Both the position numbers and the translations under genes were made by a program. DNA of 64,000 nucleotides from Streptococcus oralis (lineage in GTDB: Bacteria; Bacillota; Bacilli; Lactobacillales; Streptococcaceae). Under the pieces are notes generated by a model. The model was not told the origin of the DNA. It ran no database searches and saw nothing but the letters and a program-made list of their open reading frames with translations. The DNA lies in contig NZ_JAHZPJ010000006.1 of assembly GCF_019929345.1 (NCBI RefSeq), forward strand, positions 33,679 through 97,678. Reading direction: 5' to 3'. Of this stretch, positions 36,876 through 45,961 are shown piece after piece; within the stretch, counting starts at the first letter, position 1; every line of letters starts with the position of its first letter.

Positions 36876-39099
36876 GAGTCTTCCTATCCCCTTAATCTAT
36901 CTGGGTTTTCTATTACTTTGGCTTTACTATGCCATTTTCTCAGCATCTTATCTTGCTTTGCTGGGCTTTGTTTTTCTGCTCGTCTGCCTCTTTTTCCAAT
37001 TTCCTTGGAAATCGGCTATCAAAGCCTTAGCGATTTGTGGAGTCTTTGGCTTTTGGTTTCTGTTTCAAAACTGGCAACAGTTACAAGCTAGTCAGAACTT
37101 GGTTGGCTATGTTGAAAAGGTGAGGATTTTGCCAGATACCATTAAGGTGAATGGAGATAGTCTATCCTTTCGTGGCAAGTCTGATGGACGCATTTTTCAA
37201 GTCTATTATAAACTCCAGTCCGAGGAGGAGAAAGAGCAATTTCAAGCCTTGACAGATATTTATGAGATAGAACTAGAAGGAAAACTGTCCGAGCCAGAAG
37301 GCCAGAGAAATTTTGGTGGATTTGACTACCAAGCCTATCTGAAGACTCAGGGGATTTACCAGACTCTCAATATCAAAAAAATCCAGTCACTTAAAAAGGT
37401 TAGCAGTTGGGATATAGGAGAAAATCTGTCCAGTTTACGTCGAAAGGCCGTAGTTTGGATCAAGACGCACTTTCCAGACCCTATGCGAAATTATATGACG
37501 GGTCTTCTGCTGGGACATTTGGATACCGACTTTGAAGAGATGAACGAGCTCTATTCCAGTCTAGGGATTATCCACCTTTTTGCATTGTCGGGTATGCAGG
37601 TAGGTTTCTTTATGGACGCCTTTAAAAAACTCCTCTTGCGATTGGGCTTAACTCAAGAAAAGTGGAAATGGTTGGCTTATCCATTCTCTTTGGTCTATGC
37701 AGGGTTGACAGGATTTTCAGCCTCAGTCATTCGCAGTCTCTTACAAAAGTTACTGGCCCAACATGGTGTTAAGGGTTTGGATAATTTTGCCTTGACGCTC
37801 CTTGTCCTCTTTATCATCATGCCAAACTTTTTCTTGACGGCAGGAGGTGTCTTGTCCTGTGCTTACGCTTTTATCTTGACCATGACAAGCAAAGAAGGGG
37901 AGGGGCTCAAGGCTGTTGCCAGAGAAAGTCTGGTCATTTCCTTGGGAATATTGCCCATTCTATCCTTCTATTTTGCAGAATTTCAGCCTTGGTCAATTCT
38001 TTTAACATTTGTCTTTTCATTTTTGTTTGACTTAGTCTTCTTACCGCTTTTGTCTATCTTATTCATTCTGTCTTTTGTTTATCCGGTCACTCAGCTTAAC
38101 CTTGTCTTTGAATGGTTGGAGGGCATCATTCGCTTGGTGTCGCAGATGGCAAGTAGGCCATTGGTCTTTGGACAACCCACCGCATGGCTTTTGCTTCTTC
38201 TCTTAGTTTCATTGGCCTTGGTCTATGACATGAGGAAAAATGTCAAAAGAGTAGCAGGGTTCAGTCTCTTTATCGTGGGTCTCTTTTTCTTGACCAAGCA
38301 TCCACTGGAAAATGAAATCACCATGCTGGATGTGGGGCAAGGAGAAAGTATTTTCCTACGGGATGTAACTGGTAAAACCATTCTCATAGATGTGGGAGGC
38401 AAGGCAGAATCTGATAAGAAAATCGAAAAATGGCAAGAAAAGGCGACGACCAGCAATGCCCAGCGAACCTTGATTCCCTATCTAAAAAGTCGCGGAGTGG
38501 CCAAAATTGACCAGCTTATTTTGACCAACACAGACAAAGAACATGTTGGAGATTTGCTGGAGGTGACCAAGGCTTTCCATGTCGGGGAGATTTTAGTATC
38601 AAAAGGAAGTTTGACACAGAAGGAATTTGTAGCGGAACTAGAAGCAAGTCAAACCAAGGTACGCAGTGTGACAGTTGGGGACAAGTTATCCATTTTTGGA
38701 AGTCAGTTAGAAGTGTTATCTACAAGGGAAAATGGAGAAGCTAATCTCGATGATTCCTTGGTTCTTCATGGAAAACTTTTGGATAAGCACTTTCTCTTTA
38801 CTGGAAACTTGAAAGAGAAGGGAGAGAAAGAACTTTTAAAGCAATACCCTGACTTAGAGGTGGATGTCTTGAAAGCTGGGCAGCATGGTGCTAAAACATC
38901 ATCAAGTTCGGTCTTTTTAGAAAAACTCAAACCAGAAATTACACTCATCTCAGTTGGAAAGAACAATCGTGTGAAGCTCCCCCATCAGGAAACCTTGACA
39001 CGACTGGAATCCATCAAGAGTAAGATTTACCGAACCGATCAGCAAGGAGCCACTCGCTTTAAAGGATGGAAGAGTTGGCGAATCGAAAGTGTTCGTTAG
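36859..39099 (+). CDS. comEC: Competence DNA channel ComEC
   Basis: This 746-residue membrane protein carries transforming single-stranded DNA into the cell. Order of parts: several N-terminal helices with an extracellular DUF4131 OB-like segment (about 75-185), the Competence membrane domain (about 210-480; LFALSGMQVGFFMDAFKKLL), and a C-terminal metallo-beta-lactamase-like domain (about 495-740; MLDVGQGESIFL, GKTILIDVGG, LKAGQHGAKTSSSS). The last domain may degrade the non-imported strand. Length is standard. Translation starts inside comEA, so the two are coupled. Confidence 0.96.
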   Translation: MLQWIKSLPIPLIYLGFLLLWLYYAIFSASYLALLGFVFLLVCLFFQFPWKSAIKALAICGVFGFWFLFQNWQQLQASQNLVGYVEKVRILPDTIKVNGDSLSFRGKSDGRIFQVYYKLQSEEEKEQFQALTDIYEIELEGKLSEPEGQRNFGGFDYQAYLKTQGIYQTLNIKKIQSLKKVSSWDIGENLSSLRRKAVVWIKTHFPDPMRNYMTGLLLGHLDTDFEEMNELYSSLGIIHLFALSGMQVGFFMDAFKKLLLRLGLTQEKWKWLAYPFSLVYAGLTGFSASVIRSLLQKLLAQHGVKGLDNFALTLLVLFIIMPNFFLTAGGVLSCAYAFILTMTSKEGEGLKAVARESLVISLGILPILSFYFAEFQPWSILLTFVFSFLFDLVFLPLLSILFILSFVYPVTQLNLVFEWLEGIIRLVSQMASRPLVFGQPTAWLLLLLLVSLALVYDMRKNVKRVAGFSLFIVGLFFLTKHPLENEITMLDVGQGESIFLRDVTGKTILIDVGGKAESDKKIEKWQEKATTSNAQRTLIPYLKSRGVAKIDQLILTNTDKEHVGDLLEVTKAFHVGEILVSKGSLTQKEFVAELEASQTKVRSVTVGDKLSIFGSQLEVLSTRENGEANLDDSLVLHGKLLDKHFLFTGNLKEKGEKELLKQYPDLEVDVLKAGQHGAKTSSSSVFLEKLKPEITLISVGKNNRVKLPHQETLTRLESIKSKIYRTDQQGATRFKGWKSWRIESVR

Positions 39100-39142
39100 G
39101 AAGAAACAATGTTATATATTAGTAAAATAAACAAAAAATCTG

Positions 39143-39171
39143 TTGCATAATACTGAGGGAAACGATATAAT
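39143..39171 (+). promoter_or_regulatory. Promoter of the tyrosine-rich peptide gene
   Basis: TTGCAT (39143-39148) and TATAAT (39166-39171) are 17 bases apart. The peptide cassette therefore has its own vegetative promoter behind comEC. Confidence 0.8.
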
Positions 39172-39213
39172 GAAAGTGTTTCCAATAGTAATGATATAAA
39201 TGCAACGAAAACC

Positions 39214-39477
39214 ATGAAAAAATCAGCAAAAGTTGTTTTATTAGCTAGTTTGTTATCTATTGGTCTTTTTCAGTCTAGTGTATCTGCTAAGACCGTTCTT
39301 AAAAATTATCGCTATGACTGGAATATCTTCTATGAGTCTAAAATGAATTACCATGCATATAGATATAAGGTCATTCCGGAATGGTCTTATTATCGCAGCT
39401 ATTCTGAGTATAAAGTTGGCGGAGGCTGGAACTACGCTCGTTATGAGGTCATTAACTACTACAGCGGAGGCTATTAA
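39214..39477 (+). CDS. Small secreted tyrosine-rich peptide, bacteriocin-like
   Basis: The 87-residue product has a clear signal peptide (residues 1-25, ending SSVSA). The mature part is 62 residues with 15 Tyr and 3 Trp and ends GGGWNYARYEVINYYSGGY. The Trp/Tyr/Gly character and the following ABC transporter genes recall lactococcin 972-like systems. The order of motifs is not the standard one, however, so this is only a resemblance. There are no cysteines and no LPXTG or lipobox. The ribosome site is poor. The ATPase and permease genes start 33 and 622 bases later on the same strand. Confidence 0.8.
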   Translation: MKKSAKVVLLASLLSIGLFQSSVSAKTVLKNYRYDWNIFYESKMNYHAYRYKVIPEWSYYRSYSEYKVGGGWNYARYEVINYYSGGY

Positions 39478-39509
39478 TCCTTAAAGAGTGAGAAAAAGGA
39501 GGACTGGAT

Positions 39510-40081
39510 ATGATAACTCTTACTCATGTTATCTTAAAAACGCGACAAGTCATCTTGCAAGATGCGGATTTCACCTTTAAAAAGGTAGGATTTATGGCCT
39601 TCTTGCTATCAATGGCTCGGGAAAGACGACACTGTTCCGAGCTATTAGCAAGCTGCTTCCCCTCAGTAGTGGACATATCGCAGCCTCTCCTTCTTTGTTT
39701 TATTATGAGAGCGTTGAATGGCTGGATGGAAACTTAAGTGGGATGGACTATCTTCGCCTTATAAAAAATATTTGGAAGTCAGACCTAAACTTGGGGGATG
39801 AAATCGCCTACTGGGAAATGTCTGACTATATCAGCCTTCCCATCCACAAGTATTCCTTAGGGATGAAGCAACGCTTGGTGATTGCCATGTATTTCCTCAG
39901 TCAGGCGAAATGCTGGCTCATGGATGAGATAACAAATGGCTTAGATGAGTATTATCGACAGAAGTTTTTTGATAGGCTAGCACAAATCGATAGAAAAGAA
40001 CAGCTGGTTCTTTTGAGTTCCCACTACAAAGAGGAGTTAGTGGAGATTTGCGATAGCATCGTAACCATTCGTCAGGGGTAG
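39510..40081 (+). pseudogene. ABC transporter ATP-binding protein, frameshifted before Walker A
   Basis: The gene starts with a good site (AAGGAGGACTGGAT) and reads MITLTHVILKTRQVILQDAD, then changes phase at about 39580-39592. The second phase resumes with IYGLLAINGSGKTTLFRAIS (a perfect Walker A), the signature-like YSLGMKQRLVIAMYFL, Walker B CWLMDEITNGLDE and H-loop SSHYKEE to TAG 40079-40081. One missing base restores a single frame. If there is no sequencing error, the exporter of the tyrosine-rich peptide cannot be energised by this copy. Confidence 0.85.
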
Positions 40082-40098
40082 ATAGAAGAGGTTCCGTT

Positions 40099-41283
40099 AT
40101 GAAAGATATTAGCCTATTTTTGTTAAAGAAAGTTTTCAAAAGTCGTTTAAACTGGATTATCTTAGCTTTATTTGCATCTGTACTCGGTGTCACCTTTTAT
40201 TTAAATAGTCAGACTGCAAACTCACACAGCTTGGAGAGCGAGTTGGAAACCCGTCTTGTAAAACATGAGAGAATCATCAATGAAAATGAAGTGAAGCTTT
40301 CCCAAATGTCTGACACCAGCTCGGAGGAATACCAAACTGTTAAAAGAAATTTAGAATTGCAAAAAAATCTTTTAACGCAAGAGAAAGAAATTCTAACTTT
40401 ACTAAAAGAAGGGCGCTGGAAAGAAGCCTATTATTTGCAGTGGCAAGCTGAAGAGAAGAATTATGAAGTTATGTCAAATCAACCGACTTCTAGCTCTGAA
40501 TTAAAAATGGCGGTTGACCGCCAACGAAAGATTTACCAAGCCCTGTATCCCTTGAATATAAAAGCACATACTTTGGAGTTTCCGACCCACGGGATTGATC
40601 AGATTGTCTGGATTTTAGAGGCTATCATCCCAAGCTTGTTTGTGATTGGTATTATTTTTATGCTAACACAACTGTTCGCAGAAAGATATCAAAATAATCT
40701 CGATACAGCTCAGTTATATCCTTTTTCAAAAGTGGCATTTGCAGCATCCTCTCTTGGAGTTGGGGTGAGTTATATAACCGTGCTGTTTATCGGAATCTGT
40801 GGATTTTCTTTTCTAGTGGGAAGTCTGATAAGTGGTTTTGGACAGTTAGATTATCCCTACCCATTCTATAGCTTAACCAATCAAGAGGTAACTATTGGGA
40901 AGATACAAGATGTGTTATTTCCTAGCTTGCTCTTAGCTTTCTTAGCCTTTATCGTCATTGTGGAAGTCGTCTACTTGATTGCTTACTTTTTCAAGCAAAA
41001 AATGCCTGTCCTCTTTCTTTCCCTCATTGGGATTGTTGGCTTATTGTTTGGTATTCAAACAATTCAGCCTCTCCAAAAGATTGCACATCTGATTCCCTTT
41101 ACTTACTTGCGTTCAGTGGAGGTTTTATCTGGAAGATTACCTAAGCAAATTGATAATGTCAATCTGAATTGGAGCATGGGGGTGGTCTTACTTCCTTGCC
41201 TGATTATCCTTTTGTTAGCGGGGATTCTATTTATTGAAAGATGGGGAAGTTCATGCAAAAAGGAAGTTTTTAATAGATATTAG
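40099..41283 (+). CDS. ABC-2-type membrane protein, permease of the peptide cassette
   Basis: This 394-residue protein has one N-terminal helix (about 18-34), a long extracellular coiled-coil region (about 40-165, many Glu/Lys/Gln) and five to six helices in the C-terminal half. That layout is typical of ABC-2 permeases associated with bacteriocin export or self-protection. It follows the frameshifted ATPase by 18 bases. The frame itself is intact. It may protect against or export the peptide; it might also serve an unrelated lipid or antibiotic. The convergent thrS lies 250 bases beyond. Confidence 0.8.
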   Translation: MKDISLFLLKKVFKSRLNWIILALFASVLGVTFYLNSQTANSHSLESELETRLVKHERIINENEVKLSQMSDTSSEEYQTVKRNLELQKNLLTQEKEILTLLKEGRWKEAYYLQWQAEEKNYEVMSNQPTSSSELKMAVDRQRKIYQALYPLNIKAHTLEFPTHGIDQIVWILEAIIPSLFVIGIIFMLTQLFAERYQNNLDTAQLYPFSKVAFAASSLGVGVSYITVLFIGICGFSFLVGSLISGFGQLDYPYPFYSLTNQEVTIGKIQDVLFPSLLLAFLAFIVIVEVVYLIAYFFKQKMPVLFLSLIGIVGLLFGIQTIQPLQKIAHLIPFTYLRSVEVLSGRLPKQIDNVNLNWSMGVVLLPCLIILLLAGILFIERWGSSCKKEVFNRY

Positions 41284-41426
41284 CTTCTCTGCTTCTACTG
41301 AATCTATACTCTATGCAGTGACATGTCGTCAAGATAAATGGTCATTGATTATTACAACAATAAATGAATTAAAGCCAAACTCAAACTATTTTTCATCAAA
41401 TATCTTGATATACTTGACAAATAGTA

Positions 41427-41471
41427 GAAAAGGATTTAGTCCTGTGCAATACAGAACTAAATCCTTTTTAA
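41427..41471. terminator. Bidirectional terminator between the peptide cassette and thrS
   Basis: AAAAGGATTTAGT pairs with ACTAAATCCTTTTT around a 15-base loop. The preceding 140 bases hold nothing I recognise. Confidence 0.85.
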
Positions 41472-41529
41472 TTTCTATTTATCTAACCTTTTGGGCGTGA
41501 TACGGGTAGGAGGCTTTTGTGCTAGGTTT

Positions 41530-43473
41530 TTATTTCTCAACACGTGATTTGTTGGCAATATCAGCTAGGATAGATTCTACAAATTCATCAACTGAGACAG
41601 TTTGTGTTTCTTTTTGGCCGTAGCGACGAACATTGACTGTTCCGTCTTCCATTTCCTTGTCACCAACGATCAATTGGTAAGGAATTTTGCTTGTTTGTGA
41701 AGCACGGATCTTGAACTGCATTTTTTCATTGCGTTCATCCACATCAGCACGGACACCGCGGTCACGGAGTTTCTTAGCCACTTCCCATGCGTAGTCCACG
41801 TGTTTTTCGTTAGAAACTGGGATGAGGGTTACTTGGTGTGGTGCCAACCATGTTGGGAAGGCACCCTTGTAGTTTTCAATCAAGATAGCTGTGAAGCGTT
41901 CCATGGTTGAGATAACACCACGGTGAATCATAACTGGACGATGTTCTTCACCATCAGCTCCAATATACTTGAGGTCAAAGCGCTCTGGAAGCAAGAAGTC
42001 AAGCTGGATAGTTGAAAGTGTTTCTTCTTTACCAAGGGCAGTTTTAACTTGGATATCCAATTTTGGTCCGTAGAAGGCTGCTTCACCTTCGGCTTCAAAG
42101 TAGTCCACACCCATTTCATCAAGGGCAGCACGAAGCATGGTTTGGGCATTTTCCCACATCTCATCGTTATCAAAGTACTTGTGAGTATCTTGAGGGTCAC
42201 GAAGAGAGAGACGGAAGCGGTACTCAGTCAAGTTGAAGTCTTCATAAACATCGATAATCAACTGAAGGGCGCGTTGGAATTCTTCTTGGATTTGTTCTGG
42301 GGTAACGAAAAGGTGACCGTCGTTGAGTGACATCTCACGCACACGTTGAAGACCAGTCAGAGCACCCGATTTTTCATAGCGGTGCATCATTCCGATCTCG
42401 GCGATACGGATTGGCAACTCACGGTAAGAGTGAACATGGTGTTTGAAGACTTGAATGTGGTGTGGGCAGTTCATTGGACGAAGGACGAATTCTTCCCCGT
42501 CACCCATGTCCATGGTTGGGAACATATCTTCACGGTAGTGATCCCAGTGACCAGAAGTCTTGTAAAGTTCCACAGAGGCAAGTGGTGGAGTGTAAACGTG
42601 TTGGTAGCCTGCAGCTATTTCCTTATCGACAATGTAGCGTTCCAATTCACGACGGATAGTCGCACCATTTGGCAACCAGAATGGCAAACCTTGTCCAACT
42701 TCTTGAGAAATCATGAAGAGGTCGAGCTCTTTACCAAGTTTACGGTGGTCACGTTCTTTAGCTTCTTCACGCATTTGAAGGTAGTTCTTCAAGTCTTTCT
42801 TGTCAAACCAAGCTGTACCGTAGATCCGTTGCATCATAGCGTTGTCGCTATTTCCACGCCAGTAAGCACCAGCCACATGGAGAAGGTGGAAGATTTGGAT
42901 ACGACCTGTTGATGGGACGTGCGGGCCACGGCAGAGATCCACATATTCGCCCTGACGGTAGATGGTCAAACCACCCTCATCTTCAGAGTGTTCTTCGATC
43001 AATTCCAATTTATAAGGGTCGTTCTTGAAGATTTCACGCGCTTCGTCTTTTGTTACTTCCTCACGAATAGAAGGGAAGTTTTCTTTAACGATTTTTTGCA
43101 TTTCTTCTTCAATACGAGGCAGGTCTTCGTTAGAGATTTGACCAGCAGTATTGTCGGTATCGTAGTAGAAGCCATCTTCGATAGCTGGACCAACTCCCAA
43201 GTGAATGTCTGGGAAAAGGCGACGAGCTGCTTGGGCGAACAAGTGAGCCGCTGAGTGGCGCAAAATCGGAAGGGCATCTTCGTGATCTGGTGTCACAATT
43301 TCGATGCTTCCATCTTCAGTGATAGCACGAGTCGTGTCGATGAGTTTGCCGTTGAATTTACCAGCCAAGGCTTTTTTAGCTAGGGAATTGCTGATGCTTT
43401 GCGCAATTTCAAAAGTAGTAACGCCTGATTCGAATTCACGAACAGCGCCATCTGGGAAAGTAATCTTAATCAT
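41530..43473 (-). CDS. thrS: Threonyl-tRNA synthetase
   Basis: This 647-residue class II enzyme charges tRNA-Thr. Domains in order are TGS (about 1-61), the editing domain with [16 protein letters not shown] and [10 protein letters not shown], the catalytic core with [15 protein letters not shown] and [11 protein letters not shown], and the C-terminal anticodon-binding domain ([13 protein letters not shown]). Length is normal. It lies 11 bases after a small kinase gene, and both are behind a T-box leader on the same strand. Expression is therefore expected to rise when tRNA-Thr is uncharged. Confidence 0.97.
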   Translation of the reverse strand: MIKITFPDGAVREFESGVTTFEIAQSISNSLAKKALAGKFNGKLIDTTRAITEDGSIEIVTPDHEDALPILRHSAAHLFAQAARRLFPDIHLGVGPAIEDGFYYDTDNTAGQISNEDLPRIEEEMQKIVKENFPSIREEVTKDEAREIFKNDPYKLELIEEHSEDEGGLTIYRQGEYVDLCRGPHVPSTGRIQIFHLLHVAGAYWRGNSDNAMMQRIYGTAWFDKKDLKNYLQMREEAKERDHRKLGKELDLFMISQEVGQGLPFWLPNGATIRRELERYIVDKEIAAGYQHVYTPPLASVELYKTSGHWDHYREDMFPTMDMGDGEEFVLRPMNCPHHIQVFKHHVHSYRELPIRIAEIGMMHRYEKSGALTGLQRVREMSLNDGHLFVTPEQIQEEFQRALQLIIDVYEDFNLTEYRFRLSLRDPQDTHKYFDNDEMWENAQTMLRAALDEMGVDYFEAEGEAAFYGPKLDIQVKTALGKEETLSTIQLDFLLPERFDLKYIGADGEEHRPVMIHRGVISTMERFTAILIENYKGAFPTWLAPHQVTLIPVSNEKHVDYAWEVAKKLRDRGVRADVDERNEKMQFKIRASQTSKIPYQLIVGDKEMEDGTVNVRRYGQKETQTVSVDEFVESILADIANKSRVEK

Positions 43474-43484
43474 GTGTTTTCTCC

Positions 43485-44108
43485 TTAAATATTTATTCTT
43501 TTTTTGTTGGACAATTTTAAGAGCCGAGCAACTTCTTCCGCAGTCTGATTCTCTGATTGACTGCCATCTGTTATGAGGCTAGGATAGCCTAATAACACCG
43601 CTTCCTTACGAACCATTTGAGCAAAAAGAATGTCTCGTTGCATCCAGTTTTTAAAAGCTTGTTCAGGGTTGGTAGTTCCCTCTAAGACATAAGGAACCCA
43701 TTCTCTCTGTTTATAGTGCTTTTTCTGAAAATCAGCTGTCGGAGTCAAGCATAGATAGGAAGACGCTGGGCATTCAAGTTCCTTTACCAAGTGAGGCAAA
43801 AGTCCTGCTCCTTCAACCAAGAGAGGTCTATCTTGATTTTTTACCAAGTAAGATTTTACATAAGGAAAAATCTCTTCATAAAAGCGCCATTCTTCATCTG
43901 CCATCTCTTCTGGATTTCTCATCCAGATTTGTTCTGGATTTCTATCCTGCCTAAGAAGGCAAATTGGCTGTGAGTCTGCACTTGCTTGACTCATCATCTC
44001 TTCTACCAAATCATCCAGTTTGATATGAAGTAGTTGATACTGTCTAGCAAGAAGTGAGGCAATTGTTGACTTTCCACTGCAAGGCGATCCGCCAATCATA
44101 TAAAGCAT
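43485..44108 (-). CDS. Small P-loop kinase-like protein encoded before thrS
   Basis: This 207-residue protein starts [20 protein letters not shown], with Walker A at about residues 6-15. Its overall size fits a nucleoside/shikimate-kinase-like or AAA-type small kinase. A lid-like region with basic residues follows ([12 protein letters not shown]). I do not recognise the substrate. ATG 44108 or 44111 both follow AGGAGGAAG; I take the better-spaced one. Its place as first gene under a T-box ties it to threonine or tRNA supply, though it may be a passenger. Confidence 0.8.
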   Translation of the reverse strand: MLYMIGGSPCSGKSTIASLLARQYQLLHIKLDDLVEEMMSQASADSQPICLLRQDRNPEQIWMRNPEEMADEEWRFYEEIFPYVKSYLVKNQDRPLLVEGAGLLPHLVKELECPASSYLCLTPTADFQKKHYKQREWVPYVLEGTTNPEQAFKNWMQRDILFAQMVRKEAVLLGYPSLITDGSQSENQTAEEVARLLKLSNKKRINI

Positions 44109-44133
44109 CATTCTTCCTCCTTCTGACAAAATA

Positions 44134-44337
44134 AAAACGACATCCTAAAAGGACGTCGTAACGTGGTTCCACCTTCATTTATGCAAGTCGAAAAGACCTA
44201 CACCTCTGATTGGCTCTAACGTAGCCACCGTTTTATGTTTTCATAAAAGTCAGTAGAGTAGTATCAGTTTAGACTCTCTATGCGTTTCCAGCAACCACGC
44301 ACTCTCTAGTAGAAAGGGACTAAGTGACTTGTCTCTA
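44134..44337 (-). promoter_or_regulatory. T-box riboswitch of the thrS operon
   Basis: The leader contains the universal T-box sequence AAGGTGGAACCACG on the minus strand (about 44160-44174), which pairs with the NCCA end of uncharged tRNA. Directly after it is the terminator ACGACGTCCT/AGGATGTCGT followed by T5. A long stem I region includes ATACTACTC, in which ACU (Thr) is a plausible specifier. The downstream thrS gene supports threonine. Confidence 0.9.
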
Positions 44338-44343
44338 TGCTTT

Positions 44344-44371
44344 ATTATAGCATGATTGCGAGAATTTTCAA
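44344..44371 (-). promoter_or_regulatory. Promoter of the T-box/thrS operon
   Basis: TTGAAA (44366-44371) and TATAAT (44344-44349) are 16 bases apart, with an extended -10 (TGC in front). The -35 overlaps the stop region of the membrane protein gene at 44368. Confidence 0.8.
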
Positions 44372-44742
44372 GGATTTTGTGAAAGTTTTTTATTTTTTCC
44401 TTGCTGGAGCATGTATTTGATACCTGAACCTGAAGCCATACCAAGTAGGGCAAAGAGTTCATAAGCTAGGAAATAAACGAGAATGAATTCATTGAAAGTG
44501 ATGATGGTAAAGCAATAGAGAAGAGCAATACCGAGCAGCCACCACAGTGAGAATTGGAAACGGTAGCTATAAAGAAGGGATACGATAAAGGTTGCCAAAG
44601 GTGAAAAGAGGATGATGTTATAAATGTAAAGCCCTTTCAGCGTATAAGGGTCAGATATCAGCAGCAAAAGCAACTCATAGAGGGGCCAGTAAAAGAAGAA
44701 TATGACAAGGTAGTATGGAATATACTTAAGATATTTCCGCAT
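44368..44742 (-). CDS. Small integral membrane protein, function unknown
   Basis: The 124-residue protein has four predicted helices (about 7-31, 38-60, 64-82 and 84-105) and a short basic tail (QQGKNKKLSQNP). I do not recognise a family. The ribosome site GGAGGACT is nine bases before the ATG. It lies upstream of the thrS operon on the same strand, and its end overlaps the -35 box of that operon. No terminator separates them, so some read-through into the T-box is possible. Confidence 0.75.
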   Translation of the reverse strand: MRKYLKYIPYYLVIFFFYWPLYELLLLLISDPYTLKGLYIYNIILFSPLATFIVSLLYSYRFQFSLWWLLGIALLYCFTIITFNEFILVYFLAYELFALLGMASGSGIKYMLQQGKNKKLSQNP

Positions 44743-44948
44743 GGCAATAGTCCTCCAATCTGCAAAAATAGAGAGATGTTGAAGACCACATGATTCTAAA
44801 TGAAGGGGAACTCTCTACCTATATTATAGCATATTATAGCACGATTTAGAAGCTCTTACAAGGTGCTATGATAGGCAGAAATAATAAGCTTTCTGAATTT
44901 TTTTGTTATAATACTAGCATAAGAAGTAAGAAAAATTGAGGAGAAAGA

Positions 44949-45800
44949 ATGACGAAAATAGCAGTTCTTTCAGACATACATGGAAACACGACTGCCTTGG
45001 AAGCTGTACTGGCTGATGCAAGAGCAGCAAAGGTGGATGAGTACTGGCTTTTGGGAGATATTCTTATGCCGGGAACAGGACGTAGAGGGATTTTGGATCT
45101 CTTGGCTAGCTTGCCCATCACTGCTAGAGTTCTGGGTAATTGGGAAAATAGTCTCTGGCGTGGTTTGCATCGTAAGCTAGATTTTACAAAAGCGAGCCAT
45201 CGCTATCTCCTGCGCCAATGCCAGTATATCTTAGAAGAGATTGATCCTGAAGAAATCGAAAACCTCCACAATCACCCCATGCAAGTTCATCGTCAGTTTG
45301 GTGATTTGACGGTGGGAATCACTCACCATCTTCCTGATAAAAACTGGGGTAGGGAGTTGATTCATATGGGAAAACAAGAAAATTTTGATAGACTGGTGAC
45401 GGAACCGCATGCCTCTATAGCAGTATATGGGCATATCCACCAACAGTTGCTTCGTTATGGAAGTGACGGACAGTTGATTCTTAATCCAGGATCGATTGGG
45501 CAACCCTTCTTTTTAAATGCGCAGTTGCGTAAGGACCTGCGTGCCCAGTATATGATTTTAGAGTTTGATGAGACAGGTTTGTCTGATGTTGATTTTCGTC
45601 GAGTGGATTATGATGTAGAGGCTGAATTGCAGCTGGCTAAGGATGTAAAGCTCCCCTATTTTCAGGTCTATTATGAAAGTTTGGTAAATGGGATTCACCA
45701 CACTCATAATCATGAATTGTTAGGTCAGATTAGTGAACAAGAAGGTTATGATGAGGATATTGAGTGCTGGATGGAAAGAGAAAAGAAGGATTGGTTTTAA
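44949..45800 (+). CDS. Metallophosphoesterase family protein
   Basis: This 283-residue protein has all calcineurin-like metal motifs: LSDIHGNTTALE, GDILMPGTG, GNWEN, THHLPD and YGHIHQQLL, so it is probably active. It resembles YfcE/PrpA-type phosphodiesterases (PF12850), but no substrate is known. The TGTTATAAT promoter lies at 44904-44912, and GAGGAGAAAG is the ribosome site. It is probably monocistronic. Confidence 0.92.
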   Translation: MTKIAVLSDIHGNTTALEAVLADARAAKVDEYWLLGDILMPGTGRRGILDLLASLPITARVLGNWENSLWRGLHRKLDFTKASHRYLLRQCQYILEEIDPEEIENLHNHPMQVHRQFGDLTVGITHHLPDKNWGRELIHMGKQENFDRLVTEPHASIAVYGHIHQQLLRYGSDGQLILNPGSIGQPFFLNAQLRKDLRAQYMILEFDETGLSDVDFRRVDYDVEAELQLAKDVKLPYFQVYYESLVNGIHHTHNHELLGQISEQEGYDEDIECWMEREKKDWF

Positions 45801-45869
45801 GAGTACTTCTAGCTAGAAATAAGATAGTCTAGTGACTGCTGTTTCTAGAAAAATTAAACTGGAGATGAA

Positions 45870-45898
45870 TTGACGGTGTATAAAATTTATGTTAGAAT
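45870..45898 (+). promoter_or_regulatory. Promoter of the 313-residue membrane protein gene
   Basis: TTGACG (45870-45875) and TAGAAT (45893-45898) are 17 bases apart, with TG at the extended -10 position. Confidence 0.75.
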
Positions 45899-45961
45899 AA
45901 CGGAAGTTAAATAATTTGAATACCATAGTAATTACTATTCAAAATAAAAGGGAGATATGTA

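Noticed and set aside
41234..41500. 88-codon open frame overlapping the ABC permease end
   Set aside because: It overlaps an intact gene and runs through the terminator; no ribosome site.
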